Below, one piece after another: positions 18,553-26,560 of a DNA stretch of 64,000 nt (its first letter is position 1; every line of letters starts with the position of its first letter). Source of the DNA: Aquitalea denitrificans. GTDB lineage: Bacteria; Pseudomonadota; Gammaproteobacteria; Burkholderiales; Chromobacteriaceae. Both the position numbers and the translations under genes were made by a program. The stretch lies in NCBI RefSeq assembly GCF_009856625.1, contig NZ_CP047241.1:3410001-3474000 (forward strand), read 5' to 3'. Under the pieces are notes generated by a model. The model was not told the origin of the DNA, searched no databases, and saw only the letters and a program-made list of their open reading frames with translations.

Positions 18553-20343
18553 TCAAGCTTGCCCGGTCTGCAACCAGAATCCGCCATCGGCCTGCAATTG
18601 CAGACGACACGTGGCCGCAGCCTGTGCTTGCAGAACGACGTCGCGCACCAGTAGTTCATCGCGCCGAAACAGATGCAGGGTAAGTTTTTCACCCACACGA
18701 TAACGTGCCAGCATCTTGTCCAGATCGCCTGCTTTAAGGCCATCGACAGCCACTAACACATCTCCACCGGCCAACCCTGCCTGCTGGGCAGCGCCATCGT
18801 CCAGCACATTGATCAGTCGCAAACCCAGCGGGTCCGGGGCGGTCTTGACGCCCAGGCTGGCGCGCGGCTTGCGACCAGCTGTCGGCATACCGATGCCACC
18901 AGCATCGGCGGCATGATCCGCGTAGTCCCAGCACATGTCTACCCCTTGCGTGGCCAACAAAGTCGACAAGGGCAGTTCTTCGGTTGAACGCAGTGCACTG
19001 TCAAAGAAGTCCTGTAGCGACAGACCAGTCACCTGTTGCGCAATGGCTTCCCATTCATCTTCGGCCAGTCCCTGCCCATCGGTCAGCCATTTCTGCCACA
19101 GGGCACGCATGACCTCATCCAGAGACGTCTTGCCGGCACTGCGTGTGCGCAGGGTCAGATCTAGCGCCAGCGCAGCCAGAGAACCCTTGGTGTAATAGCT
19201 GACAATGCTGTTGGGGCTGTTTTCATCCTGGCGGTAGTATTTGGTCCAGGCATCAAAGCTGGATTCTTCCAGCGTCTGCTTGAGGCGCCCGGCCCCACGC
19301 TGCACACCGCTGATGGTTTGGGCCAGCAGTCCCAAGTAGCGTGGGGTGTCGATCAGACCGCAGCGCAGCAGGGTCAGATCGTCGTAATAGGACGTAATAC
19401 CTTCGAAAGCCCACAATAACCGGGTGTAGCCCTCGCGCGACAAATCGTATGGACTGAAAGCTGCCGGCTTGATCCGCTTCACGTTCCAACTATGGAAGTA
19501 CTCATGGCTGATCAGGCCCAGCAATTTCAGGTAGCCGTCACCAATGCCCTCATCACCCGCTTGTGGCAGATCATCCCGGTTAGCCACCAGTGCCGTGGAT
19601 GCCCGGTGCTCCAGCCCACCATAAATATCCTTGCCCACATACAGCATGAAGACATAACGCTCGAATGGAGCCGGTGTGCCAAACAGCTTGATCTGGTATT
19701 CACAGATCTTCTTCGTATCCCGCGCCAAGCGCTTCAGATCACCACGAAAACGCCCTGACACCACAAACTGATGTGGTACGCCGCAAGCCTTGAAACTGAC
19801 CGTCTGAAACTCCCCCAGTTCAACCGGATGATCCAGCAACTCGTCATAGCTGGCTGCACGGTAATACCCAAAGCCGCTTTTTTTCACCTCCAGGGCGGGC
19901 AAGGCGGTTGCCACTTTCCAGTCAGCAAACATCCTGCCCTTGGGTGGGCGAATCTCCACCTCGCAAGGGCTGGACTCATGCCCTGCTACTGCCAGGAACA
20001 CACTGCTGGCATTGAAAAAACCACGCATTTCGTCCAGGTAAGCTCCACGCACGGACAGGTCATACGCATAGACCTGATACACCAGAGTGAGGCTTCCGCT
20101 TACTGGCTCGGCCTGCCAGGTATGCTTGTCCAGCTTGCGCACTTGCACATCCTTGCCGGCACAACTGGCCTGGATGCTGACGATATGGCGAGAGAACTCC
20201 CTGATCAGGTAGCTGCCGGGAATCCAGGCAGGCAAAGTAAATACCTGTCCTTTTCGGGCAGGTTTGGCCACAGTGAGCGTAATTTCGAAACAATGCGTAG
20301 CCGGAGAGCACGGACGAATGGAGTAATGTACGGGCACAGTCAT
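18553..20343 (-). CDS. M61-family glycyl aminopeptidase with PDZ domain
   Basis: 596-aa metallopeptidase. A beta-rich N-domain (1-200) is followed by the gluzincin catalytic domain with HEYFHSWNVKRIKP (zinc histidines H280 and H284) and the downstream glutamate in WAFEGITSYYDD. A C-terminal PDZ domain (about 490-575, LGLRLINVLDDGAAQQAGLAG) is present. M61 enzymes cleave N-terminal glycine or alanine. No signal peptide was seen, so a cytosolic location is inferred. Confidence 0.9.
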   Translation of the reverse strand: MTVPVHYSIRPCSPATHCFEITLTVAKPARKGQVFTLPAWIPGSYLIREFSRHIVSIQASCAGKDVQVRKLDKHTWQAEPVSGSLTLVYQVYAYDLSVRGAYLDEMRGFFNASSVFLAVAGHESSPCEVEIRPPKGRMFADWKVATALPALEVKKSGFGYYRAASYDELLDHPVELGEFQTVSFKACGVPHQFVVSGRFRGDLKRLARDTKKICEYQIKLFGTPAPFERYVFMLYVGKDIYGGLEHRASTALVANRDDLPQAGDEGIGDGYLKLLGLISHEYFHSWNVKRIKPAAFSPYDLSREGYTRLLWAFEGITSYYDDLTLLRCGLIDTPRYLGLLAQTISGVQRGAGRLKQTLEESSFDAWTKYYRQDENSPNSIVSYYTKGSLAALALDLTLRTRSAGKTSLDEVMRALWQKWLTDGQGLAEDEWEAIAQQVTGLSLQDFFDSALRSTEELPLSTLLATQGVDMCWDYADHAADAGGIGMPTAGRKPRASLGVKTAPDPLGLRLINVLDDGAAQQAGLAGGDVLVAVDGLKAGDLDKMLARYRVGEKLTLHLFRRDELLVRDVVLQAQAAATCRLQLQADGGFWLQTGQA

Positions 20344-20417
20344 GATCTGCCTGAATATGGGGCGAAAACAGCAGATTCTAGCACCAGGGCCACAGCACGG
20401 GGGTGGCCGATGACGAT

Positions 20418-20431
20418 TTGACCTAAGTCAA
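20418..20431 (+). promoter_or_regulatory. FNR/ANR box TTGAC-CTAA-GTCAA
   Basis: Perfect 14-bp palindrome of the FNR/ANR type. Its centre (20424.5) is 41.5 nt from a start expected just past the TATAAT at 20453-20458, the standard class II activator position. Anaerobic or microaerobic induction of the cbb3 operon is inferred. Confidence 0.75.
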
Positions 20432-20452
20432 GGGCTTGGACAGTCATGACAA

Positions 20453-20458
20453 TATAAT
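20453..20458 (+). promoter_or_regulatory. cco promoter -10 element
   Basis: Consensus TATAAT; transcription start expected near 20465. There is no good -35, as usual for an FNR-dependent class II promoter. Confidence 0.65.
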
Positions 20459-20797
20459 CCCCACTAAGCGGCATCAGGCTAAACACTTGCTGCCAGCTCG
20501 CTTGAAATCAAGAAAATGGTGGACGTAAAAATCCCGCAAGCATACTAATCAACTGGCCCGTCATGGGTATTTGCTTTAGAATGCCTTGCTGAATAAATGG
20601 GGAAAAAGTGTGTGCACGACAGCGCTTTGCCAGGGGTTTTGGCTGAATGTTGTCAGCATGGGTCAAGCACTTTGCTAGTCTGAAATGTTCAGCTTCCCCT
20701 GCGGCTCTCCTGTCACCTACAGTTGGGGCAGTTGACAGGAAATCAAGTCGCCATGGTTTGTCACGTTCTAAGTTAGCAACCTTGGAGAAAACCCTAA

Positions 20798-22225
20798 ATG
20801 GAAACGCAATCCACTTATAACTATAAGGTGGTGCGCCAGTTTGCCATCATGACCGTAGTATGGGGCATTGTAGGCATGCTGGTGGGCGTCATCATTGCGG
20901 CCCAATTGGTGTGGCCGGAGCTCAATTTTGGGCCCTGGTTCCACTTTGGCCGTCTGCGCCCGCTGCACACCAACGCCGTGATTTTCGCCTTTGGCGGTTG
21001 CGGCCTGTTTGCAACTTCCTACTACGTCGTGCAGCGCACCTGTAACGTACGACTCATCTCGGACAAACTGGCGGCCTTCACCTTCTGGGCCTGGCAGTTG
21101 ATTATCGTCCTTGCTGCCATCACCCTGCCGCTGGGTTACACCTTCGGTAAGGAATATGCCGAACTGGAATGGCCGATCAAGCTGATGATCGCCGTGACCT
21201 GGGTGGTGTATGCCATCGTGTTCTTCGGCACCATCGCTATCCGTAAGGTCAAGCACATCTACGTAGCCAACTGGTTCTACGGTGCTTTCATCCTGGCGGT
21301 TGCCCTGCTGCACATCGTCAACAGTGCCTTCGTACCGGTCTCCCTGACCAAGTCCTATTCCGTGTACGCCGGTGCCGTGGATGCCATGGTGCAATGGTGG
21401 TATGGCCACAATGCCGTAGGCTTCTTCCTGACCGCCGCCTTCCTGGGCATGATGTACTACTTCGTGCCGAAGCAAGCTGGTCGTCCGGTTTATTCCTATC
21501 GCCTGTCGGTGGTTCACTTCTGGGCCCTGATCTTTACCTATATGTGGGCTGGTCCTCACCACCTGCACTACACCGCACTGCCTGACTGGACCCAGTCCAT
21601 CGGTATGGTGTTCTCCCTTGTGCTGCTGGCTCCGAGCTGGGGCGGCATGATCAACGGCATCATGACCCTGTCCGGCGCATGGCACAAACTGCGTACCGAC
21701 CCGGTACTGAAGTTCCTGGTGGTTTCCCTGTCCTTCTACGGTATGTCCACCTTTGAAGGCCCGATGATGTCCATCAAGTCCGTGAATGCCCTGTCGCACT
21801 ACACCGACTGGACCATCGGTCACGTGCACTCCGGTGCCCTGGGCTGGGTTGGCTTCATCACCATCGGTTCCATGTACTACCTGCTGCCGCGCCTGTTCGG
21901 TCGTGAATCCATGCACAGCACCAAGCTGATCGAGGCTCACTTCTGGCTGGCTACCGTAGGCGTTGTACTGTACATCGCCGCACTGTGGATCTCCGGTGTG
22001 ACCCAAGGCCTGATGTGGCGTGCCCTGAATGCTGATGGCACTCTGACCTACGCCTTTGTCGAAGCCGTGAAAGCAACCTACCCCTACCACTTTGTGCGTT
22101 TCCTGGGCGGTACGCTGTACCTGAGCGGTATGCTGCTGATGGCTTACAACACCTTCCGCACCGTTGCCAGTGGCAAGGCTGTTGACGCCAAGATCCCGGC
22201 TGTCAACGCATCGGCTCACGCTTAA
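20798..22225 (+). CDS. ccoN: cbb3-type cytochrome c oxidase subunit I
   Basis: Catalytic membrane subunit of the high-affinity cbb3 terminal oxidase: low-spin heme b plus the heme b3-CuB centre where O2 is reduced. The 475-aa protein has 12 hydrophobic segments. Heme and copper histidines lie in RLRPLHTNAVIFAFGG, in the QWWYGHNAVGFFLTA segment (CuB) and in the AGPHHLHYTALPDW and DWTIGHVHSGALGW stretches. GGAGAA precedes the ATG. First gene of the operon. Confidence 0.97.
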   Translation: METQSTYNYKVVRQFAIMTVVWGIVGMLVGVIIAAQLVWPELNFGPWFHFGRLRPLHTNAVIFAFGGCGLFATSYYVVQRTCNVRLISDKLAAFTFWAWQLIIVLAAITLPLGYTFGKEYAELEWPIKLMIAVTWVVYAIVFFGTIAIRKVKHIYVANWFYGAFILAVALLHIVNSAFVPVSLTKSYSVYAGAVDAMVQWWYGHNAVGFFLTAAFLGMMYYFVPKQAGRPVYSYRLSVVHFWALIFTYMWAGPHHLHYTALPDWTQSIGMVFSLVLLAPSWGGMINGIMTLSGAWHKLRTDPVLKFLVVSLSFYGMSTFEGPMMSIKSVNALSHYTDWTIGHVHSGALGWVGFITIGSMYYLLPRLFGRESMHSTKLIEAHFWLATVGVVLYIAALWISGVTQGLMWRALNADGTLTYAFVEAVKATYPYHFVRFLGGTLYLSGMLLMAYNTFRTVASGKAVDAKIPAVNASAHA

Positions 22226-22245
22226 GCGGATAAAGGTAGAAGAAC

Positions 22246-22860
22246 ATGGAAAAGATCCAGAAACTGATTGAAGAACACGTTGGTTACCTCATCGTGTTCA
22301 CCCTGATCGTGATCAGCTTTGCCGGCCTGGTGGAAATCCTGCCGCTGGCATTCCAGAAGTCCACGACCCAGCCTGTTGCCGGCGTCAAGCCGTATACCGC
22401 GCTGCAACTGGCTGGTCGCGACATTTACATCCGTGAAGGCTGCTACAACTGCCATTCCCAGATGATCCGTCCTTTCCGCGCCGAAACCGAGCGTTATGGT
22501 CACTACTCCGTTGCGGGTGAGTCGGTATACGACCATCCCTTCCAGTGGGGCTCCAAGCGTACCGGTCCGGACCTGGCTCGTGTAGGCGGTCGCTATTCCG
22601 ACGAATGGCACCGTGTTCACCTGACCAACCCACGTGACGTGGTGCCGGAATCCAACATGCCGGCCTTCCCGTGGCTGTCGAAGAACCTGGCCGATGCCGA
22701 AATCATGCCGAAGAAAATGGAAGCCCTGCGCACTGTAGGCGTTCCCTATACCGACAAGGATATCGCCGAAGCCAAGGCTCAAGTCGAAGGCAAGTCGGAA
22801 ATGGATGCCCTGATTGCATATCTGCAGGGCTTGGGTCTCGCACTGAAGAACGTTCGCTAA
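22246..22860 (+). CDS. ccoO: cbb3 oxidase subunit II, mono-heme cytochrome c
   Basis: Membrane-anchored cytochrome c that passes electrons from CcoP to CcoN. 204 aa: N-terminal transmembrane helix (about 10-35), periplasmic domain with the covalent heme motif CYNCH followed by QMIRPFRAETERYGHYS, and a distal methionine in ESNMPAFPWL. It begins 20 nt after ccoN. Confidence 0.97.
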   Translation: MEKIQKLIEEHVGYLIVFTLIVISFAGLVEILPLAFQKSTTQPVAGVKPYTALQLAGRDIYIREGCYNCHSQMIRPFRAETERYGHYSVAGESVYDHPFQWGSKRTGPDLARVGGRYSDEWHRVHLTNPRDVVPESNMPAFPWLSKNLADAEIMPKKMEALRTVGVPYTDKDIAEAKAQVEGKSEMDALIAYLQGLGLALKNVR

Positions 22861-22863
22861 GTC

Positions 22864-23058
22864 ATGGACTGGGTAACGATTGGGCGCTCTGCCTTCACCG
22901 TAATGTGCTTCACCTTCTTTATCCTGGTGTTGTTCATTGCCTACAGCCGACGCTCAAAGAACCGGTACGATGAAGCGGCCAATGTGCCCTTTCTCGACGA
23001 CGACAAGGTGCAGGAGGCCGACAACCATGAGTCGGCTTCTAACGGAGCAAAACAATGA
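22864..23058 (+). CDS. ccoQ: cbb3 oxidase subunit CcoQ
   Basis: 64-aa single-helix membrane protein (helix about 9-30, SAFTVMCFTFFILVLFIAYS, then the basic RRSKNRYDEA). Typical CcoQ that stabilises the complex. It starts 3 nt after ccoO, and its TGA overlaps the ccoP ATG. Confidence 0.92.
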   Translation: MDWVTIGRSAFTVMCFTFFILVLFIAYSRRSKNRYDEAANVPFLDDDKVQEADNHESASNGAKQ

Positions 23059-23969
23059 GTGATTTCGTAAGCGATTTCTGGAGCATCTGGATCACGGCCA
23101 TCGTGGTTGCAGGTTTTGTTGGCCTGACCCTGCTGTTATTCACCCAATCCAAGACTACGGTCAAGAAGGGTGAGCAGGTTGAAACCATGGGTCATGTATG
23201 GGATGGCGACCTCGAAGAATACAACCACCCGCTGCCGCGCTGGTGGATGCTGATGTTCTACATCACGCTGATCTTCGGTGCCTGCTATCTGGTGCTCTAC
23301 CCCGGTCTTGGCAAGTGGCAAGGTATTCGTGGCTGGACTTCCGTAGGTCAGTACAAGGAAGAACGTGCCCAGGCGGAAGCCAAGTACCAACCGCTGTATG
23401 ACAACTATCTGAAACAGGACCTGAAAGCAGTGGCTGCCGATCCGAAGGCACAGGAAATGGGCAAACGCCTGTTCCAGACCTACTGCGTACAGTGTCATGG
23501 TTCCGATGCACGCGGTGCCAAGGGCTTCCCGAACCTGACCGACAACGACTGGCTGTGGGGTGGTGATCCGAAAACCATCGAAACCACCATCCAGGGTGGT
23601 CGTCACGGTCAAATGCCGGCCTGGGGTTCCGCTCTGGGTGAAGAGAAGGTCAAGGACGTTGCCAACTACGTGATGTCGCTGTCCGGCAAGAAGCATGATG
23701 CCGAACGCGCCACCCGTGGCAAGGAAACCTTCACCACCATCTGCGCGGCCTGCCACGGTCCGGATGGCAAGGGTAACCAGCAACTGGGTGCACCGAACCT
23801 GACCGACAACATCTGGCTGTATGGTGGTACTGAAAAGACCATCATCGAGACCATTACCAATGGTCGCAACAACCAGATGCCGGCCTGGAAGGACTTCCTG
23901 GGCGATGGCAAGGTTCACCTGCTGGCAGCCTATGTATGGGGGTTGTCCAATAACGCCAAGGCGCAGTAA
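23055..23969 (+). CDS. ccoP: cbb3 oxidase subunit III, di-heme cytochrome c
   Basis: 304-aa membrane-anchored di-heme cytochrome receiving electrons from periplasmic cytochrome c. It has two N-terminal hydrophobic segments (about 10-30 and 58-80), heme sites CVQCH and CAACH, and distal methionines in GQMPAWGS and NQMPAWKD. The NHPLPRWWMLMFY segment between the helices is a CcoP hallmark. Overlaps ccoQ by 4 nt. Confidence 0.97.
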   Translation: MSDFVSDFWSIWITAIVVAGFVGLTLLLFTQSKTTVKKGEQVETMGHVWDGDLEEYNHPLPRWWMLMFYITLIFGACYLVLYPGLGKWQGIRGWTSVGQYKEERAQAEAKYQPLYDNYLKQDLKAVAADPKAQEMGKRLFQTYCVQCHGSDARGAKGFPNLTDNDWLWGGDPKTIETTIQGGRHGQMPAWGSALGEEKVKDVANYVMSLSGKKHDAERATRGKETFTTICAACHGPDGKGNQQLGAPNLTDNIWLYGGTEKTIIETITNGRNNQMPAWKDFLGDGKVHLLAAYVWGLSNNAKAQ

Positions 23970-23980
23970 GCCTTAGCCAA

Positions 23981-24008
23981 CATACTGCCCGCGCAAGCGG
24001 GCAGTATG
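23981..24008 (+). terminator. Hairpin between ccoP and ccoG
   Basis: CATACTGCCCGC-GCAA-GCGGGCAGTATG, a perfect 12-bp stem with a GCAA tetraloop, but only CTTT follows. It looks like a leaky terminator or a 3'-end stabiliser that lowers ccoG output. Confidence 0.6.
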
Positions 24009-24014
24009 CTTTAC

Positions 24015-24046
24015 ATCAAACACTATACTGATTCATATAATATAAT
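24015..24046 (+). promoter_or_regulatory. Candidate ccoG promoter with FNR half-site
   Basis: TATAAT occurs twice (24036-24041 and 24041-24046). ATCAA at 24015-24019 would be the right half of an FNR site centred about 41.5 nt before the predicted start; the left half is poor. Confidence 0.4.
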
Positions 24047-24116
24047 GGCTTGCAAGATGCTTGCGCAAAGTCCATCTCTAAAGTGAACTTTGCGAAATCC
24101 TCTTCAGGAACACACC

Positions 24117-25562
24117 ATGTCTGATTCGTTAAAAGATATCCCGGTCAAAGTAGAACACACCCCGCCCTCCCCCAAGCCCGGTCCGGAGACCGTGTCCTTG
24201 TACGAGGCCCAGAAAAAGATCTACCCGCGCAGCGTCAAGGGTATCTTCAACAACTGGCGTATTCTTTTTGTACTGGGTACTCAGCTGGTTTTCCTTGGCC
24301 TGCCCTGGCTGACCTGGAACGGAAGGCAAGCCGTCTTCTTTGACATGGTTAACCGCAAATTCTATATTTTCGGCCTTACCATCTGGCCGCAGGACTTTGT
24401 CTATCTGGCTGCCCTGCTGATGAGTTGTGCATTCGGGCTGTTTGTCTGGACCACCATCGCCGGCCGCCTGTGGTGCGGCTACTCCTGTCCGCAGACGGTC
24501 TATACCGAAGTCATGCTATGGATTGAACAGCTGGTGGAAGGTGACCGCAACAAGCGCATCAAGCTGGACAAGGAGCCAATGAGCTTGCGCAAGGCCAGGC
24601 TGAAACTGACCTCGCACAGCCTGATGATCCTGTTCTGCCTGTGGACCGGCTTCTCGCTGGTGGGTTACTTCACCCCGATCCGCGATCTGGTCAAGGCCAT
24701 GCCCACCTTCGATTACGGCCCGTGGGAAAGCTTCTGGATCTTCTTCTACGCCGGCTTTACCTATCTGCTGGCCGGTTTCATGCGTGAACAAGTATGCAAA
24801 TACATGTGTCCGTATGCCCGCTTCCAGAGTGTGATGTTCGATGCGGATACCCTGATCATTTCCTATGACGAAGCGCGCGGCGAACCGCGCGGTGCACGCA
24901 AAAAAGGCGTGGACTTCAAGCAACAGGGCCTGGGCTCCTGCGTTAACTGCGGCATCTGCGTACAGGTATGCCCGGTAGGCATCGATATCCGCAACGGTCT
25001 GCAGTACGAATGTATCGGCTGCGCAGCCTGCATCGACGCCTGTGATGAAGTGATGGACAAGGTGGGCTACCCGCGCGGGCTGATCCGCTACACCACGGAA
25101 AACGCCCTGGAAGGTAAGTACCCAGAAAAAGACATCGTCAAGCATCTTCGCCGCCCGCGCGTCATCATGTACACCGTTGTGCTGCTGATCGTGCTGGGTG
25201 CTGCACTGGGCTCCCTGGCCATGCGCAAACCGTTCAAGGTGGACATTTTGCGTGACCGCGCCTCGCTGGTGAAGGAAACCGATGCCGGCTTGCTGGAAAA
25301 TGCCTACACCATCAAGATCATCAACACCACAGAACGCGATCAGGAGTTTAAAATCTCGGTAGAGGGCATGCCTGACCTCAAACTGGTCAGCGACAGCAAG
25401 CAGATCAAGGTGAAGGCTACCGAAACCGACAGCTTCGGCGTACGGGTTCAGGCCGATCCGCAAGTTGCCACCAAGGGCAGCCACGAGATCCACTTCAAGG
25501 TAGAAACGGTAAGCACTCCGGTTCTGCACGTGGAAGAAAAATCCAGCTTCATCGGAGAGTAA
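24117..25562 (+). CDS. ccoG: Cytochrome oxidase assembly ferredoxin CcoG (FixG/RdxA)
   Basis: Membrane iron-sulfur protein involved in reducing Cu(II) for cbb3 oxidase assembly. 481 aa: five hydrophobic segments with the CGYSCPQTVYTE motif, then two 4Fe-4S ferredoxin motifs (CVNCGICVQVCP and CIGCAACIDACD), another transmembrane helix near 360-380 and a C-terminal Ig-like domain. I chose the ATG at 24117 (AGGAA upstream). Followed by ccoH after 3 nt. Confidence 0.94.
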   Translation: MSDSLKDIPVKVEHTPPSPKPGPETVSLYEAQKKIYPRSVKGIFNNWRILFVLGTQLVFLGLPWLTWNGRQAVFFDMVNRKFYIFGLTIWPQDFVYLAALLMSCAFGLFVWTTIAGRLWCGYSCPQTVYTEVMLWIEQLVEGDRNKRIKLDKEPMSLRKARLKLTSHSLMILFCLWTGFSLVGYFTPIRDLVKAMPTFDYGPWESFWIFFYAGFTYLLAGFMREQVCKYMCPYARFQSVMFDADTLIISYDEARGEPRGARKKGVDFKQQGLGSCVNCGICVQVCPVGIDIRNGLQYECIGCAACIDACDEVMDKVGYPRGLIRYTTENALEGKYPEKDIVKHLRRPRVIMYTVVLLIVLGAALGSLAMRKPFKVDILRDRASLVKETDAGLLENAYTIKIINTTERDQEFKISVEGMPDLKLVSDSKQIKVKATETDSFGVRVQADPQVATKGSHEIHFKVETVSTPVLHVEEKSSFIGE

Positions 25563-25565
25563 GTC

Positions 25566-26093
25566 ATGCAACTGAGCAGCCCCGTTTCCCGCCCCTGGTA
25601 TAAAGAGCCTTGGGTATGGTTCCTGATCAGCTTCCCGCTGGCCGCAGTGATTGTCGGTTCTTGCTTCATCACCACCGCCATCAAGACTGACGATGGTCTG
25701 GTAACCGACGATTACTACAACAAAGGCAAAGCCATCAATATGGAGCTGCGCCGCAACACGGCAGCCGCAGCCTTGGGCATTACCGCCCAGGTCATGCTTA
25801 GCAGCGATGGTCGCAGTGTCACGGTCAATACCACCAGCAAACAGGCATTGCCAGACACCCTGACGCTTAAGTTGATCCACCCGGCACAGGACGACTATGA
25901 CGTCAATGCCGAGCTGCACAAGCTGGCTGCCAACCAGTACAGTGGCAGCTTCAACAAGGAGCTGGTCAAGGCCAATCACTGGTATGTACAACTGGAAGAC
26001 AAAGGCAACCAATGGCGAGTACAGGCCGAGTGGAAGCCGGAACAAGGCCCGGTGGTGATGCTGGGCCAGCCCAAGCTGGAGGCCGTGGAGTGA
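25566..26093 (+). CDS. ccoH: FixH/CcoH family protein
   Basis: 175-aa single-span membrane protein (helix about 15-40, EPWVWFLISFPLAAVIVGSCF) with a periplasmic domain, needed for cbb3 assembly or stability. The DDGLVTDDYYNKGKAINMEL segment after the helix is characteristic of FixH. Its TGA shares one base with the next ATG, so the lipoprotein gene downstream is probably translated with it. Confidence 0.88.
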   Translation: MQLSSPVSRPWYKEPWVWFLISFPLAAVIVGSCFITTAIKTDDGLVTDDYYNKGKAINMELRRNTAAAALGITAQVMLSSDGRSVTVNTTSKQALPDTLTLKLIHPAQDDYDVNAELHKLAANQYSGSFNKELVKANHWYVQLEDKGNQWRVQAEWKPEQGPVVMLGQPKLEAVE

Positions 26094-26494
26094 TGCGCGC
26101 CCTGCTCCGTCCGGTATTGGCAGCGTCCTTGCTTGCCCTGCTGGCAGGCTGTGCCAGCCAGCGCTACCAGCCGCAATATCTCAATGGCCAGCTGGCGCTG
26201 AAACAGCCGCTGTCGCTGCCACTGGCCACCACCCTGGTTCGGGTCCGGCTGGTGGATGACAGCAGCCAGGCTGATGCGCCGGCCCGCCTACTGGCAGAGC
26301 AGACGCTGGAAAAGCCCAAGGCATTTCCGCTGAACTTCTCGCTGTGCTACGACAAGCATGCCATCCAGGCGGGTGGCAGTTACAGCCTGCAGGCTCAGGT
26401 ATTTGTTGACGGCGAACTGCGCCTGCAGAATGTGGGCCACATCAATGCCTTCGCTGTCAGCCAGCCGCAGCTGGAAGTCGAGCTGATCAAGTAG
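26093..26494 (+). CDS. YbaY/YscW-family lipoprotein
   Basis: 133-aa predicted lipoprotein: signal peptide with lipobox LLAGC (C at about residue 18), then a small beta-rich domain (LATTLVRVRLVDDSSQADAP, QTLEKPKAFPLNFSLCYD, GGSYSLQAQVFVDGELR). That pattern fits the YbaY/YscW pilotin-like fold. Its overlap with ccoH puts it in the oxidase-assembly operon, yet no role in oxidase biogenesis is known to me. Confidence 0.72.
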   Translation: MRALLRPVLAASLLALLAGCASQRYQPQYLNGQLALKQPLSLPLATTLVRVRLVDDSSQADAPARLLAEQTLEKPKAFPLNFSLCYDKHAIQAGGSYSLQAQVFVDGELRLQNVGHINAFAVSQPQLEVELIK

Positions 26495-26511
26495 TTTTTC
26501 TGCCGTACAAG

Positions 26512-26538
26512 AAAATGGCTGCCATTGGCAGCCATTTT
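26512..26538. terminator. Bidirectional terminator cco operon / tnaA
   Basis: AAAATGGCTGCC-ATT-GGCAGCCATTTTT between convergent genes. Confidence 0.92.
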
Positions 26539-26560
26539 TGTTTTCCCCGACAGGCAAGCC

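Larger units (their letters stand above)
20344..20797 (+). promoter_or_regulatory. cco promoter region and long 5' leader
   Basis: 454 nt holding the FNR site and -10 listed separately, then a leader of about 330 nt before ccoN. The leader contains an inverted repeat CCTGTCA...TGACAGG (20709-20739, 17-nt loop) and no gene I would call. A 10-codon frame near 20515 lacks a ribosome site. Confidence 0.5.

Noticed and set aside
20533..20620. Additional FNR-like sites in the cco leader (around TTGAAATCAA near 20502 and GTCAAGC near 20662)
   Set aside because: Half-site spacing is wrong (no 4-nt spacer), so they do not meet the FNR pattern.
20768..22219. A 483-codon minus-strand frame opposite ccoN
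   Set aside because: Low-complexity, Gln/His/Gly-rich translation and exact coincidence with ccoN; no ribosome site.
24516..26045. A 509-codon minus-strand frame opposite ccoG/ccoH
   Set aside because: Spans two well-supported plus genes and has no recognisable domain.
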